64,000 bases of DNA from Plantago ovata (taxonomy: Eukaryota; Streptophyta; Magnoliopsida; Lamiales; Plantaginaceae). A model generated the notes under the pieces. That model worked only from the letters and a program-made list of their open reading frames with translations, had not been told where the DNA came from and did not search any database. A program made the position numbers and the translations under genes. The DNA lies in NCBI GenBank assembly GCA_028274465.1, contig CM051455.1, positions 73,270,489 to 73,334,488 of the forward strand, in the 5' to 3' direction. This document shows, piece by piece, positions 20,413 through 30,307 of the stretch (position 1 is its first letter; the number at the start of each line of letters is the position of its first letter).

Positions 20413-22567
20413 ATGCCACATACACGATCTAGAGGAACACCGCTTGCTGATTCAATTGCTGAGATCGACAGAGTCTACCACCAAAGAAGGCGACTACTTC
20501 AAAGGCGTGAGCTAGAGGAAATAGAGGATACCGATTTCTCTGAATCTCTACACAGTATTTTCAAGGAAATCGACGGAATGGCAGAAGCTAGACCACTGAA
20601 AGCATGGGTTCAACCCTCCAAGGATCGTATGAGGGGACCGGCGATTGTTCTTTCGTCTGCAACTCGAGATTTGGAAATCAAGAACCACACATTCCAACAA
20701 CTTCCGAGGTTCTATGGCTTAGCAAGGGAAGATGTGATGGGGTACTTGCACGATATCGATGATTTCGTCAACCAACTCCCACGACCCGGAGCTGAAATAA
20801 CAACGGATGAGTTGAGGATAAATGTTTTTTCTATGGGGCTTGGCGACAGAGCCAAGTCATGGTTGAGTTCTCTACCAGCAGGCTCGCTGGACACTTGGGA
20901 GAAGGTTTTTTCAACTTTCATGGAAAAATACTTCCCTCACACCTTGACTACCGCACTAAAGGCGCAAATCACTGGATTCAAACAGGATTATGATGAGACC
21001 ATCTACACCGCGTTTGAGAGGTTCCAAGATCTCACGAACAAGTGCCCTCACCATGGTTTTGAGCTTTCTGACCTAGTCCAACACTTCTACAATGGACTAA
21101 CCTTCGAGAACCAACAAGTGATGGATTTCCAATGTCGTGGCAATATTTGGGAGGAAACCGCAGAAGACGTCTGGGGAAGTTTTCGAAAGGCTTGCTAAGG
21201 GTTCGCAGTTCAAGGACCCAAGGGCAATGGTTAGGAGACGTGGACCTGAAGCTCCACCTACTCAAGAAGCCCCTATGTATAGGGGGAATGGGGATCAATT
21301 CGAGTGCTTTACCAACGAATTGAAGCAAGTCCTCAAGAGCGCCACTGGAACAGCTGTTTCGAACGAAGTTTGCCGAATATGCAAGAACTATGGGCATGGA
21401 GCTCATATGTGTAGATCGGAGCTTGCGTATGATGATGGCAACTGGGCTCAAGGAGGCGAAGAGGAAGCCTTTGCTACGGAGTTTGGTACTCAAGAAGCTA
21501 GCTATGGACAAGATGGTAGGAATCCTCGAGGTGGATTTTGGAGAAGAGGGTTCCGAAACAATCAAGGATATGCACCGGCTAACCAAACTTATGGCCCTAA
21601 CCAAGACCGTAGTAGGCTTAACTATGGTAATGACCACTGCGAAAACCCCGCTCCGAAAGAGCAACCGAAGTCGAAGTCGGCTCAACTAATGGAGAACTTG
21701 CAAAAGATGGTTGATCACACCCAAAGTTTTCTCAAACGTTATGAAGAAGATTCTGAGAAGACTAGGGCGAGACCTGATCGGTTGGAAGAGAGCACTAGGC
21801 TTGCCCAACAAAAGATGCAAGAGTTGATCGACCGAGGAGCAAGTAGGGAGCAAGGCAAGCTGCCTAGCAACACTGAGAAGTCGATGTCCATTACTTTGGT
21901 GGGGGATCTACCTGTTGAAATCACCATCAAGAAGGTTTCTAAGTGCGAGTGTTGCAAGTGGGAAGTGCCCCTACAGGCTAAGGAAGAAGAGAAGGACCTT
22001 GGTTCTGACAAGAGTGAAAAGGAGCAAGAGGATCCCGAGCCACTCCCTCAAAGTTTCGATGTTAATATCGGGATTGGTGAACTTGAAGATGTTCGTGCCA
22101 CACTAGACACGGGATCCTACTCTAATGTGCTCCCTATGAATGTGTTTGAGAGGAGTAGCCTTGGAGAACTATCTGAGCATAAGGCTATTGTGCAACTGGC
22201 GGATGGATCCTTTGTGAGACCCGAGGGCGTTGTGAAGAATGTATTGGTCAAGATTGGTGAAGCTTCTGTATACACCAATTTTGTAGTTATGCCGGCGTCT
22301 ACACCTGGGACGGGGGATGTCGTTCTCTTGGGACGAACGTTCTTGACTAAGCTACGCTCCGTGATAGACATCTACCGAAGGATTTGCACTATTGAGGTGG
22401 ATGGCAAGCGACATGTGTTGCGAGCCATATCTGATCCACCTGATACTTCTGACACTATTAACTACTGTGGTCTTGCAGCATATGTTCATTCTTATTCACA
22501 GGTTCGTGGCATGAGGAGGAGATCCATGAAGGGGAAGTCTAGTACCCTCAAGAAGAAGAAGAGCTAG
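20413..22567 (+). pseudogene. Gag-protease ORF of element C, single frameshift
   Basis: Starting at MPHTRSRGTPLADSIAEIDRVYHQRRR, the frame covers about 717 residues and is damaged only by one extra G within 21173-21176. Order of regions: N-terminal basic/coiled segment; Retrotrans_gag core (about residues 60-250); zinc knuckle CRICKNYGHGAHMC near residue 320; Glu/Lys-rich linker; retropepsin-like domain with LDTGSYSNVLPMN near residue 565 and GDVVLLGRTFLTKLRS. The ORF ends at KGKSSTLKKKKS. Reverse transcriptase and integrase would follow in an autonomous Athila but are absent. The protein would assemble particles with enzymes supplied by a partner element. Confidence 0.88.
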
Positions 22568-22610
22568 GCGCAGACAGGAGTCGAGTCAAAGACTTTAAAC
22601 AATGGCGCTA

Positions 22611-22628
22611 TCCGGGAGGCAACCCGGA
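22611..22628 (+). other. Conserved GGGAGGCAACCCGG hairpin after Gag-protease (element C)
   Basis: TCCGGGAGGCAACCCGGA forms a hairpin 44 nt beyond the Gag-protease stop, preceded by TTAAACAATGGCGCTA. The motif and spacing are shared with A and E. Confidence 0.6.
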
Positions 22629-22834
22629 GTTTTTATCCCTTTTTTACCGCTTTATTGCATGCATTCATTCTTGAACAATTTGCTTTTCATACGTGAATTT
22701 GTTCGTCTCTGTGTCGTATGTGCTTATGTTATGTTTGGTTGAGATTTTTCGAGTGGTTTTATGAGAAAAATGGTTTTCGGGGACTTAAAAACTGCATTTT
22801 TTCGAAAAGTTCGTCTCCCCGCCTCAGGAGGTGG

Positions 22835-22945
22835 GGGGCGAATCGCCCCACGAGTCCAGAGAGCGCCGCGCTCTCTGGACACGCGGAGCGATTCGCCCCA
22901 CATACGGGGCGACTCGCCCAAGGCGTGGGGCGACTCGCCCCGTGT
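22835..22945 (+). promoter_or_regulatory. GC-rich palindrome cluster upstream of ORF2 (element C)
   Basis: Several palindromes of the form GGGGCGA-N-TCGCCCC lie in 110 bp, together with a 12-bp perfect inverted repeat (GTCCAGAGAGCG/CGCTCTCTGGAC, 22854-22880, 3-nt loop). Downstream is an ATAAAA-containing stretch (22953), then a CT-rich leader and the leader intron. The same kind of cluster precedes the TATA box in the LTR. I infer a promoter for ORF2. Confidence 0.45.
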
Positions 22946-23174
22946 CCCTGCAGAAAATAAAAACGGGGGTCTCCCCCATTTTCTCTCATTTTACTTCATC
23001 TTCTTCATCTTACTCCAAAAAATTCCCCAACCTTCAAAATATCTTCAATCCTTCATAACTTCTTCATTATTCCATCAAATTGTGTGTTCTTTAGCTTCAA
23101 TCGAAGCCCGTTACGTGCTCTTTCTTTTCATCTGAACAAATTTCTTCCTAGTTCATTCAATCTTCGGATTTGAG

Positions 23175-23702
23175 GTAATCTCACATGAACCCTAATTTTT
23201 CAAATTTGGGGTTTTTTTGATTTATGCTTCAATTAAGCTTGTATGATGTATGGGTTGATGATTTGTGTGATTAGAAACGTTATTCACTATCAATTGCATG
23301 TTCAATTAGGCTTGGTTTGTTGGTTTGAGGTTTTTTCTATTAGATGATATATCTTGTTAGGAAATGTATCTTTTACTTTCATTCCATGTTTAAACATGTG
23401 TTTGTTGATATGATAATGATGGATGTAATGGTATAATGCATGATTGATGAAGTTGAAGATTTATGTTGTTAGATTTTTTGTTACTATGGTATGAATTGAG
23501 CCTTGTGATTCAAGGCATTTGTTGTCTAGCAAGAGCATAATGTGATTTGTGATTGTAGTAGTTACATTGATGAAGTAGCTAGACTAGACATTGGGTTTTT
23601 GAGGAGTTCGATTGTTGTAGATATCGCTCATTTGTTCGCTCGTACGTTTACATATGCATAAGTCTGTTTTGTGTCATACAAGATACTAATTGCTGTTTGT
23701 AG
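23175..23702 (+). other. Predicted leader intron before ORF2 of element C
   Basis: Donor GAG|GTAATC at 23175; acceptor TGCTGTTTGTAG|G ending at 23702, preceded by TACTAAT as branch site. The 528-nt interior is T-rich, as plant introns are. The ORF2 ATG is at 23708, 5 nt into the next exon. Signals are shared with element A. Confidence 0.62.
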
Positions 23703-23707
23703 GAATC

Positions 23708-25049
23708 ATGGCTCCAAGAGGATCAAGGAGAGCTGGCTCGAGCAAGAAGGGAAAGGGAGTAGCATCAAGCTCCCAACCTTCTCACGACAGGTTCGAGTTG
23801 TCTCTAGCTGCGATAGATGTCCGACAAAGGCTCGAAGCGGAGCTAGCCGAAGGTGGGAGATCGATCATACCAGACAGGCGGATTGATATTCCGGATGAGG
23901 TAGCTCGCACGACAGGGTACAGGACGCTCTCCCGATTGGCGGCAAAAAGGAATTGGGTTTGGTATAGTTCAAACAGATTCAAGGGGTACGACGTGAGCCT
24001 CCTCCAAGAGTTCTACGCCGGATTCACTGATCTCGAGGAGAAGGAGGGGGTACTAGTTCGAGGCCTAGTTATACCATGGACACCAGAATCAATTTCTTCA
24101 TTCATCCATTTTGGGCAACGGGAGTTCACGGGGAGCAACCATGCCTACCAATATTCGAGGGATTCTAGGGGGATAGGAAGATACATTACGGATGTGATCT
24201 GCAACAGGGAATACAGGTATCCAGAAATTGGAGCAAAACCTGCACGGATCCATCAGAGCGACCTTAGTATCGAGGCTAAGGTGATGATGAAATTCTGCAT
24301 CTTCAACCCGATCCCGAGAAAGAATGACACTTGGATACAGCCAAATTACGCCAAGTGTCCTCTACTGCTTGATAGAAAAACATCGGATCGACATCGGGCA
24401 CATCATGTATGAAGAGTATGAGCGCCACTGGGAAAAGAAGAAGAAGCCCTTCATCTTTCCGAGCTTCATCACTGCCTACTGCAAATATCATGGGGTCGAG
24501 GACATTGACGAGGGGGATTGCGAGGTCGCTGCCTTTTCACCCTCGACTATTGATGTACAGCTTGCTAGATATCAGATGAAGAACCCCACGGCTGCCGCTG
24601 CTGATGTGGAAGCACCCTTCCAGCCGAGCGATTCAGATAATGAGAATGATTGTGAGGATGCTATGGAAGCTGATGATGGCCAAGCCCCCATCCCGGATAT
24701 CCCTTTTGTCCATAGAGCACCACATGCACCACCTCGAGCACCACAGGGGTCTATAGGTATTGACTTCTCTGAATTCCGGGCCTACTTCGACGACCATTTC
24801 GATAGAACTGATGCTCGTGCTGCAGCCTTGACCACTTCTGTCCAAGGACTGCGGCAAGACATCGACGGGCACATTGCCCAGCGCAACCGCGACTGGGAGA
24901 TATTCGAGGAGCATCGCCGAGAGGATAGGCAAGAAAGGTGGGAGCAACAACAACTCATTCAGCAGCAACAGGAGGCTCTACAGCGCTCCAATGATCTCCT
25001 GTCTGACATGTGGAGGGACTTTTATGGGGATTACAATCCCGATGATTAG
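23708..25049 (+). pseudogene. ORF2 of element C: putative plant transposon protein, one frameshift
   Basis: Homologous along its length to ORF2 of A, beginning MAPRGSRRAGSSKKGKGVASSSQPSHD. One extra base near 24352-24360 splits it, giving MAPRG...NYAKCP and then VLYCLIEKHRIDIGHIMYEEYERHW in the next frame. Without that base it would be about 446 residues. The domain layout is as in A: basic N-terminus; central 'putative plant transposon protein'-like domain with WVWYSSNRFKGYD, LQEFYAGF, VRGLVIPW and MKFCIFNPIPRKNDTW; acidic linker; Gln-rich C-terminus. Retention of a nearly complete frame in two diverged copies suggests recent selection on the protein. Confidence 0.75.
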
Positions 25050-25657
25050 TCTTTTCGCATGTCCACTCTCAGCCAACCGAGGCCACACCGTTCGGTAACA
25101 TCTAGTATCACTTCTTATTACTCATTCTCTTTTGCTAGTGACTAGCTTAAGTATCAGGGGATGGGATGTGAACCGCGATGTTAAGTATTGTTTGGCTTTG
25201 TGTTGATTGGTATCTTATTTTTTGTTTGCATTTGCATTTGCACATTTACCGCTTTCTTAGTTTTTTAGGTTGCATTCACTTCATTCATCCTAGGATAGTC
25301 TTGCATGTTTTATTTGGAGTTTATTGTCAAATTTTTTGAACTTTTTTATTGGGTAGATTAACTAACTATGACATTAATCGTATGCTTCATCTCTATGAAT
25401 TTGTTTGAGGTTTTCTCGCTTGGCTTGTCACATTTATGTATTGCACTTAGTTAAGCTTGGTAGTCTCGACATCACTTAGTGGTGTTTTCTCTATTGCGGT
25501 TCACGAAGGCCTTTATAATAGGATGATGCATGTTAGGGTCTTATGGTTGTTTTCCCGAGTAATTATGTACCTAAGAGGCAACAAGTCTTCACCATGCTTT
25601 GAGATTGCTAAATGCCTAGGAAGGAGGTAGTGTGAGGTTGTGTGATCCTTTGTTTGC

Positions 25658-25793
25658 AACCTATTCTTTCGAATAGGTTTGGGGAGGGGGTTACACCATC
25701 GTAGACTTGTTTTTCGTTTTTCAATTCTGTGTTGTAAGTTTATTTTTCCTTTCTCGTAAATTTTGTACTCCAACCTATTCTTTCGAATAGGTT
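25658..25793 (+). other. Twin conserved hairpins of element C
   Basis: Perfect inverted repeats at 25658-25679 and 25772-25793 with arms AACCTATTC/GAATAGGTT and a TTTC loop. Each is followed by TTTGGGGA, and they start 114 nt apart. The same pair is found in A and E. Confidence 0.7.
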
Positions 25794-25847
25794 TGGGGAA
25801 ATCGTTTGTGAGTCATTTTGTTTCTTTTTCGTTATGCTACTGCTGGC

Positions 25848-25945
25848 TAAAAAAAATTGAAAAAAAAAAGGAAAAATTCCAAAAAAAAAAAGAAGAAAAC
25901 TGGAAAAGAAAAAAGAAAAAAAAAAACCCTAAAAAAGCAAAGAAC
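25848..25945 (+). repeat. Low-complexity A-rich tract of element C
   Basis: About 100 nt of A-runs broken by G, with a few other bases, 55 nt downstream of the second hairpin. It is conserved in position in A and E. Confidence 0.7.
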
Positions 25946-26572
25946 GGTCCAAAAAAAGAAAGCCGAATAGCAGTTTAGCAAAGTGTTGTGTCTCATTTTC
26001 CAATTCTTGTAATGTTCGTAATCGTGTTGTAATTTTCTATTTTTCTTTTATTTTTTAGTATCATCTGTTCTAGACCACCCTCGTCCTGCCATTCAGGAAG
26101 TGGTGAATAGCTTAAGGCTTTGCTTGAGAGATTGGTAGAATAGGGGAGTGTTATCTTTTATAGGGAACCCTCCTTTGTTTGATGAGAGCCAATACTGGTT
26201 CGACCTCTTTGAGGAAAAGTCTTAACTTGGTGAACAGCAGTAAGTCCTCAGTTTCATAGGCACGGGACAACCATTCGTATCTTAACATGTTTCATTACGT
26301 CGTCACTGACTAGGTCCAGGTAGAGAATGTTACGAGAGACTATCTTGTCTTAACATAAGTGCTTATGTGGATGTGTATGAGTCAATCGAGGTATTCTTCA
26401 ACCTATATTCATGTTTTGATTTATATGGTTTTTGTTCATATGTTTTTTGATAGATTCAGTAGATTAGTTCATTTCATTTGGCATGAGACTCCATTTTGTG
26501 TGTTGCATTGTTTTTCGCATTAGAGTCTAGCTTAGTTGCTTGAGGACAAGCAAATGTTCGGTTTGGGGAGTT

Positions 26573-27633
26573 TGATGAATGTGTATTTTACACTTTCATT
26601 CGAGTCTTTTTCACCTATTTTAGCTATCCTCTATGTTAATTTAGCTATATTTTAGTGCATTTTATTAGAATAGTGTCACGTTTCCCTTTAGTTTTATTTT
26701 ACAGATTTTGGTTGAAAAACGAGGTTTTCCGGGAAATTATATTGAAGTAGACAAGGAATTGGTGTTCCAGAAGCCTATTTGGAGTATCTGAAAAATTCCG
26801 GATAGGATTTGAAGTCAAGGGGTCGGATCTGGAGGCTAGAAGGCCACTAGAAGTCAGAAACCGAGTCCGAAAAGGGGAAGAAATCCAAAAATACGTCGAA
26901 AACGAGTTCTGGGCCGAAAATTACTCCCGGGCGAATCGCCCGGGATGTGGGGCGAATCGCCCCACACCAGGCGAATCGCCCGGTGTGTGGGGCCCTTCGC
27001 CCCACACAATTCAAAGCCTATATATAGTTGCTCAGTTTTTCTCCGTTTTTCATACTTTTCCAGACCTTTTCTCTCACCTTTCTCTGTAGTTTTAGGTAGG
27101 AATTCTCCAGAGCCTGTTCTGGGGGTTCTTTGCTTAGGAGATACTTTTTCTTAGCAGTTTGGAGCTTGTAAGATCACGATTCTTCGAAGATTGACAACCT
27201 TCGGTAACATTGTATCTTACAGTTTTTCTACTTATTTTTATATATCTTTCATCATGTTTTCATTCATTCGTGGTATGATTTCTGTTGATTGCATGACAAC
27301 TATGAGTAGCTAAACTTCTCCTTGGTGATAGTATGTGAATTCTTAGCGAATGGTTAATAATTATGCTAATGGCTATATCGCGCATTATACTCTGAGTTAT
27401 TGCTTTATTTCTTTGATCTATCTAAATCTCTATCTTCGTATTGTTGATTAATTATTGCACACAACTGGACAATTGATTGGTCTTTGACCTATCTAAATCT
27501 ATATCTTCGTAGTGTTTGATAATTACAACCGGACAATTCATTGATCAAAGATCTCTATGCAAAACCGAGGAATTTATGCTTGATTATTAACCCGTTATGC
27601 TTTGAATTACCATACTATCACCAATGTCCATTA
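26573..27633 (+). repeat. 3' LTR of element C, right end missing
   Basis: Matches the 5' LTR from TGATGAATGTG through 'caatgtccatta' at 27633, then switches abruptly to Copia LTR sequence. About 200 bp of U5 are lost. The GC palindromes and TATA box (27018-27027) are kept, so it could still act as a promoter reading rightward. Confidence 0.85.
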
Positions 27634-28297
27634 CAAGTTGTGTTTCTTTAGATAACTTGTTATAGCTGAAAAAAAGTTATACTCAAGTCATCGCATCCCA
27701 AACCTCTCTAACTGATAAAACACCCTTTTTCAGGCGTGAAATTCAGGGGGAATTAATCAAGCATTGTGTTGATGATTATAAGTCCCAAGTTTGGTGGAGA
27801 ACAAGGTTACAGTTCTCTAGTTAGGTTGGAAACGAAGCAAGTGTGCTTTAGTTTCTGAAGAATCATTATAGATAGGTGTTGTAAGGAACCTCAAACTTAT
27901 CTTAGTGGATTCATTCCTAGAAAGGAAAAAGTGGATTAGTTGAGAGATTACGCCACTCTCAGATACCACTATAAAATTGTGTGTGATTTACTTTACTGCA
28001 TTTAGTTTTCAGCAAGCTTTACTTATTGTACACTGCCACTCTGCTCACTTGCTGAAACTAGCACTCCCTGAAAAGCAGTTATTGTATAAAGACTTCCGCA
28101 CTCTGTTTTTTAAAAGTACCAGTAAAACTCGTTACAAAAAAGTAACTAGTACTTTCTGAGAAAGTTAAGTATCAGCAAACTCATTACTGAAAAGTAATAA
28201 GCACTTGCTGAGAAAGTTTTTAAACGACGAAAGTTTGAAAAGACTATTCACCCCCCCCCCCCCTCTAGTCTTTTCTTGTCGTTTAAAGGGACCAACA
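27634..28297 (+). repeat. SIRE-like Copia LTR 'H', right part
   Basis: Continues LTR H of 3923-4557 from the point equivalent to 50121 in LTR-G to the terminus CCAACA. About 225 bp of the LTR between the two parts are absent, so the insertion site of B was later trimmed by a deletion. A C-run of about 14 at 28246-28262 is an expansion relative to LTR-F. Confidence 0.8.
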
Positions 28298-30290
28298 TAC
28301 ACTTGGGTCGTATATGTTTCCTCCTCCGGCATGTCTCGTAGGGATCTCACTATCATCAAATGAGATGACATTAGTACCTGGTGGAGCGACTTGGCCATAC
28401 TTTTCGTCTCGCACCCTTAGATTGTCGGCTATGATCTCCCTTTGGTTCCGAGTGTCACCACCCGCAAGTCCTCCATCTATCGTAAGAGTATGAATACTCC
28501 CGTTTACTGGGCGGTTCTCGTAATTGTTGAAGTTGTGTATATCTTCATAGCCATGATTTCCTTGGGGGCCTTGGTGGTCGCTCCTCACTTGCGATGGAGG
28601 AGGAAGGATGGCTAGAGGTTATTCCTTCTGGATGTAGTTGACTAACTGTCCGCTCCGAAACATCCTTTCGATCTAGTTCTTGAGTTCGACACACTCATTA
28701 GCAGTGTGCCCCTTTCCTTTGTGAAATTGACAAAATTTCTTGGAATTTTTATTCTTCCGATTTTCTTGAATCGGAGGTGGCCATGAGACATCAAGCTTCC
28801 TCAAGACTATATAGTTCAAGATGTCGGATCTTGGCCTATTCAAGTCTGTGTAGTTGCCATATCTCCTCGGGGTTGATCTCCTTGGAAGAGTTCTCTTGTC
28901 TCTAAACTCATTTCTCGAAGGGCCTTCCTTGATCAATCCATGTTTTGATCCCTTCTTTGTTTTCCCGGATTTTGTTGTCTCGGGGGTATTCCTTCTCCCT
29001 TTCCTTTTCTTTTGCTTTTTCTTCTGGAGGGTTGGTTCTTACTGTAACCGTTTTCCAGAATTCCTCCGCCTCGAGGAAATCCTTGCAAAGTTTTGCTAGT
29101 TGGGCTTCGCTATCAACACATGATGCCGAGAGGACCTCTTGGAACTTGACATGGGTAGTGTTACCATACAAGTATTCCTTCCTTTCATTGATCGAGTGAT
29201 CCTCGACTTGGAGGGCAGCCTCATGGAACCGATTGACGAAATCCCTCAAGTCCTCATTATTTCTTTGAACAATCTCGGCCAAGTATCTCACTCTTCTTTT
29301 GGTGTTCATGACCTTCTTGAATCTCTTAGAGAATTCTTGACAGAGCTCTCTGTAAGATTTGATCGAGCGCTCAGGAAGGCGCGACCACCATTTCATGGCT
29401 TCTCCCAAGAGATTAGCCGGGAAGAGTAGTGCTTTCGTTTTCGAGTCGTGACCATATGCATCCATATTGGTGCCAAATCTTACCAAATAGTCCTTCGGAC
29501 AACTCGTTCCATCATAGCTCTCGAATGTAGGGAAGCCTCTCTCGATCTTTGCTTGGTGGCTTCTTATTTCATCGCATAATGGACTTGGGTCTTGATCTTG
29601 CTCTTTCTCTTGCACATCGCCCCTCAAGGTTTCTATCTGGGCGTCCAATGCGGTCTTCTAGCTTTAAGTTCCTCCAAGGTGAGCTTCCCCCCAGTGATCG
29701 GATAGATCCCAACCAAGGGTGTTACCTCCGCTACTGTTCTTAAAGCGTTGTTCTCCGCCACTGCCTCGGGCTAATTTTAAGGAGTTACTTGGTTGGGAGT
29801 AACTTGGTTTGGGAGAGTGGTAGGAATAGCGATCACCTGGGCTTGGTTTTCTTGAGGAGCAACATTTTGCATTGACATCCTTATCCTCCTATCGATCAGC
29901 TCTCTCAAATCATCGGCTACACCTTGGGGTCCTAATCTAGATTGAACCCTTGGGGGTCCCAGTCTAGATTGGATTGGTCGTGTGTTGGCTCTTGAATGGG
30001 CTTCATCTTGGGTTGGAGGTGCTCGAGGAGCCGGAAGGGCCCCCTGAGGTTGCTCCTGTACTTGGGATTGTATTATCCGGCTTGGAGCTCTGCCTCTGCC
30101 CTTGCTGCTTCATTCTCTCCCAAGTATCCCTGTATAGTGATAAGAAATAGGCCATATTGAGCTTCGCCCATCCCGTAATCTGACGGTCGGACCACTCATC
30201 CATTGGGGGGGTGAAGTTCAATGCGGTCGGTTGTTGATGATTCACTAGAACTGGAGGAGTGTAACCTCTTGGGGCAACATTGTTCATAGC
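28283..30290 (-). pseudogene. Gag of a different (Tat/Ogre-like) Gypsy element, degraded
   Basis: Minus-strand frames in order are: an N-terminal MNNVAPRGYTPPVL segment (30287-30003); the capsid-like region (29648-28908) with FPTFESYDGTSCPKDYLVRF, MKWWSRLP and FSKRFKKV; a downstream frame (28936-28673) with a zinc-knuckle variant CQFHKGKGHTANEC (CX2HX4HX4C); and a tail to 28283. Frameshifts separate the parts. The capsid and CX2H knuckle resemble Tat/Ogre-lineage Gypsy Gag and not the Athila-like Gag elsewhere in this window. No LTR or primer-binding site for it is visible. It is cut by Copia LTR H on one side and LTR-d on the other. Confidence 0.75.
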
Positions 30291-30307
30291 TCTTAAAGCT
30301 CCGTAGG

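Larger units (their letters stand above)
25050..26572 (+). other. 3' non-coding region and polypurine tract of element C
   Basis: Contains no convincing gene. It holds the twin hairpins, the A-rich tract (25848-25945), a long stretch shared with A and E, and the polypurine tract GGTTTGGGGAGTT at 26560-26572, which abuts the 3' LTR. Confidence 0.6.
19007..27633 (+). mobile_element. Athila-like non-autonomous Gypsy element C
   Basis: This is the most complete sense-strand copy: 5' LTR 19007-20270, primer-binding site 20274-20292, Gag-protease 20413-22567, hairpin 22611-22628, GC-palindrome module 22835-22945, leader intron 23175-23702, ORF2 23708-25049, twin hairpins 25658-25793, A-rich tract, polypurine tract, and 3' LTR 26573-27633. 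There is no polymerase or integrase. It is inserted in B just after its protease (CTTTC precedes the LTR). The right end is lost in a junction with Copia LTR H, so the second target-site copy is missing. Confidence 0.85.

Noticed and set aside
22835..22945. GC hairpins read as a rho-independent terminator or CRISPR-like repeat
   Set aside because: This is plant DNA, and the units lack regular spacers. Position before a leader and splice donor fits a promoter better.
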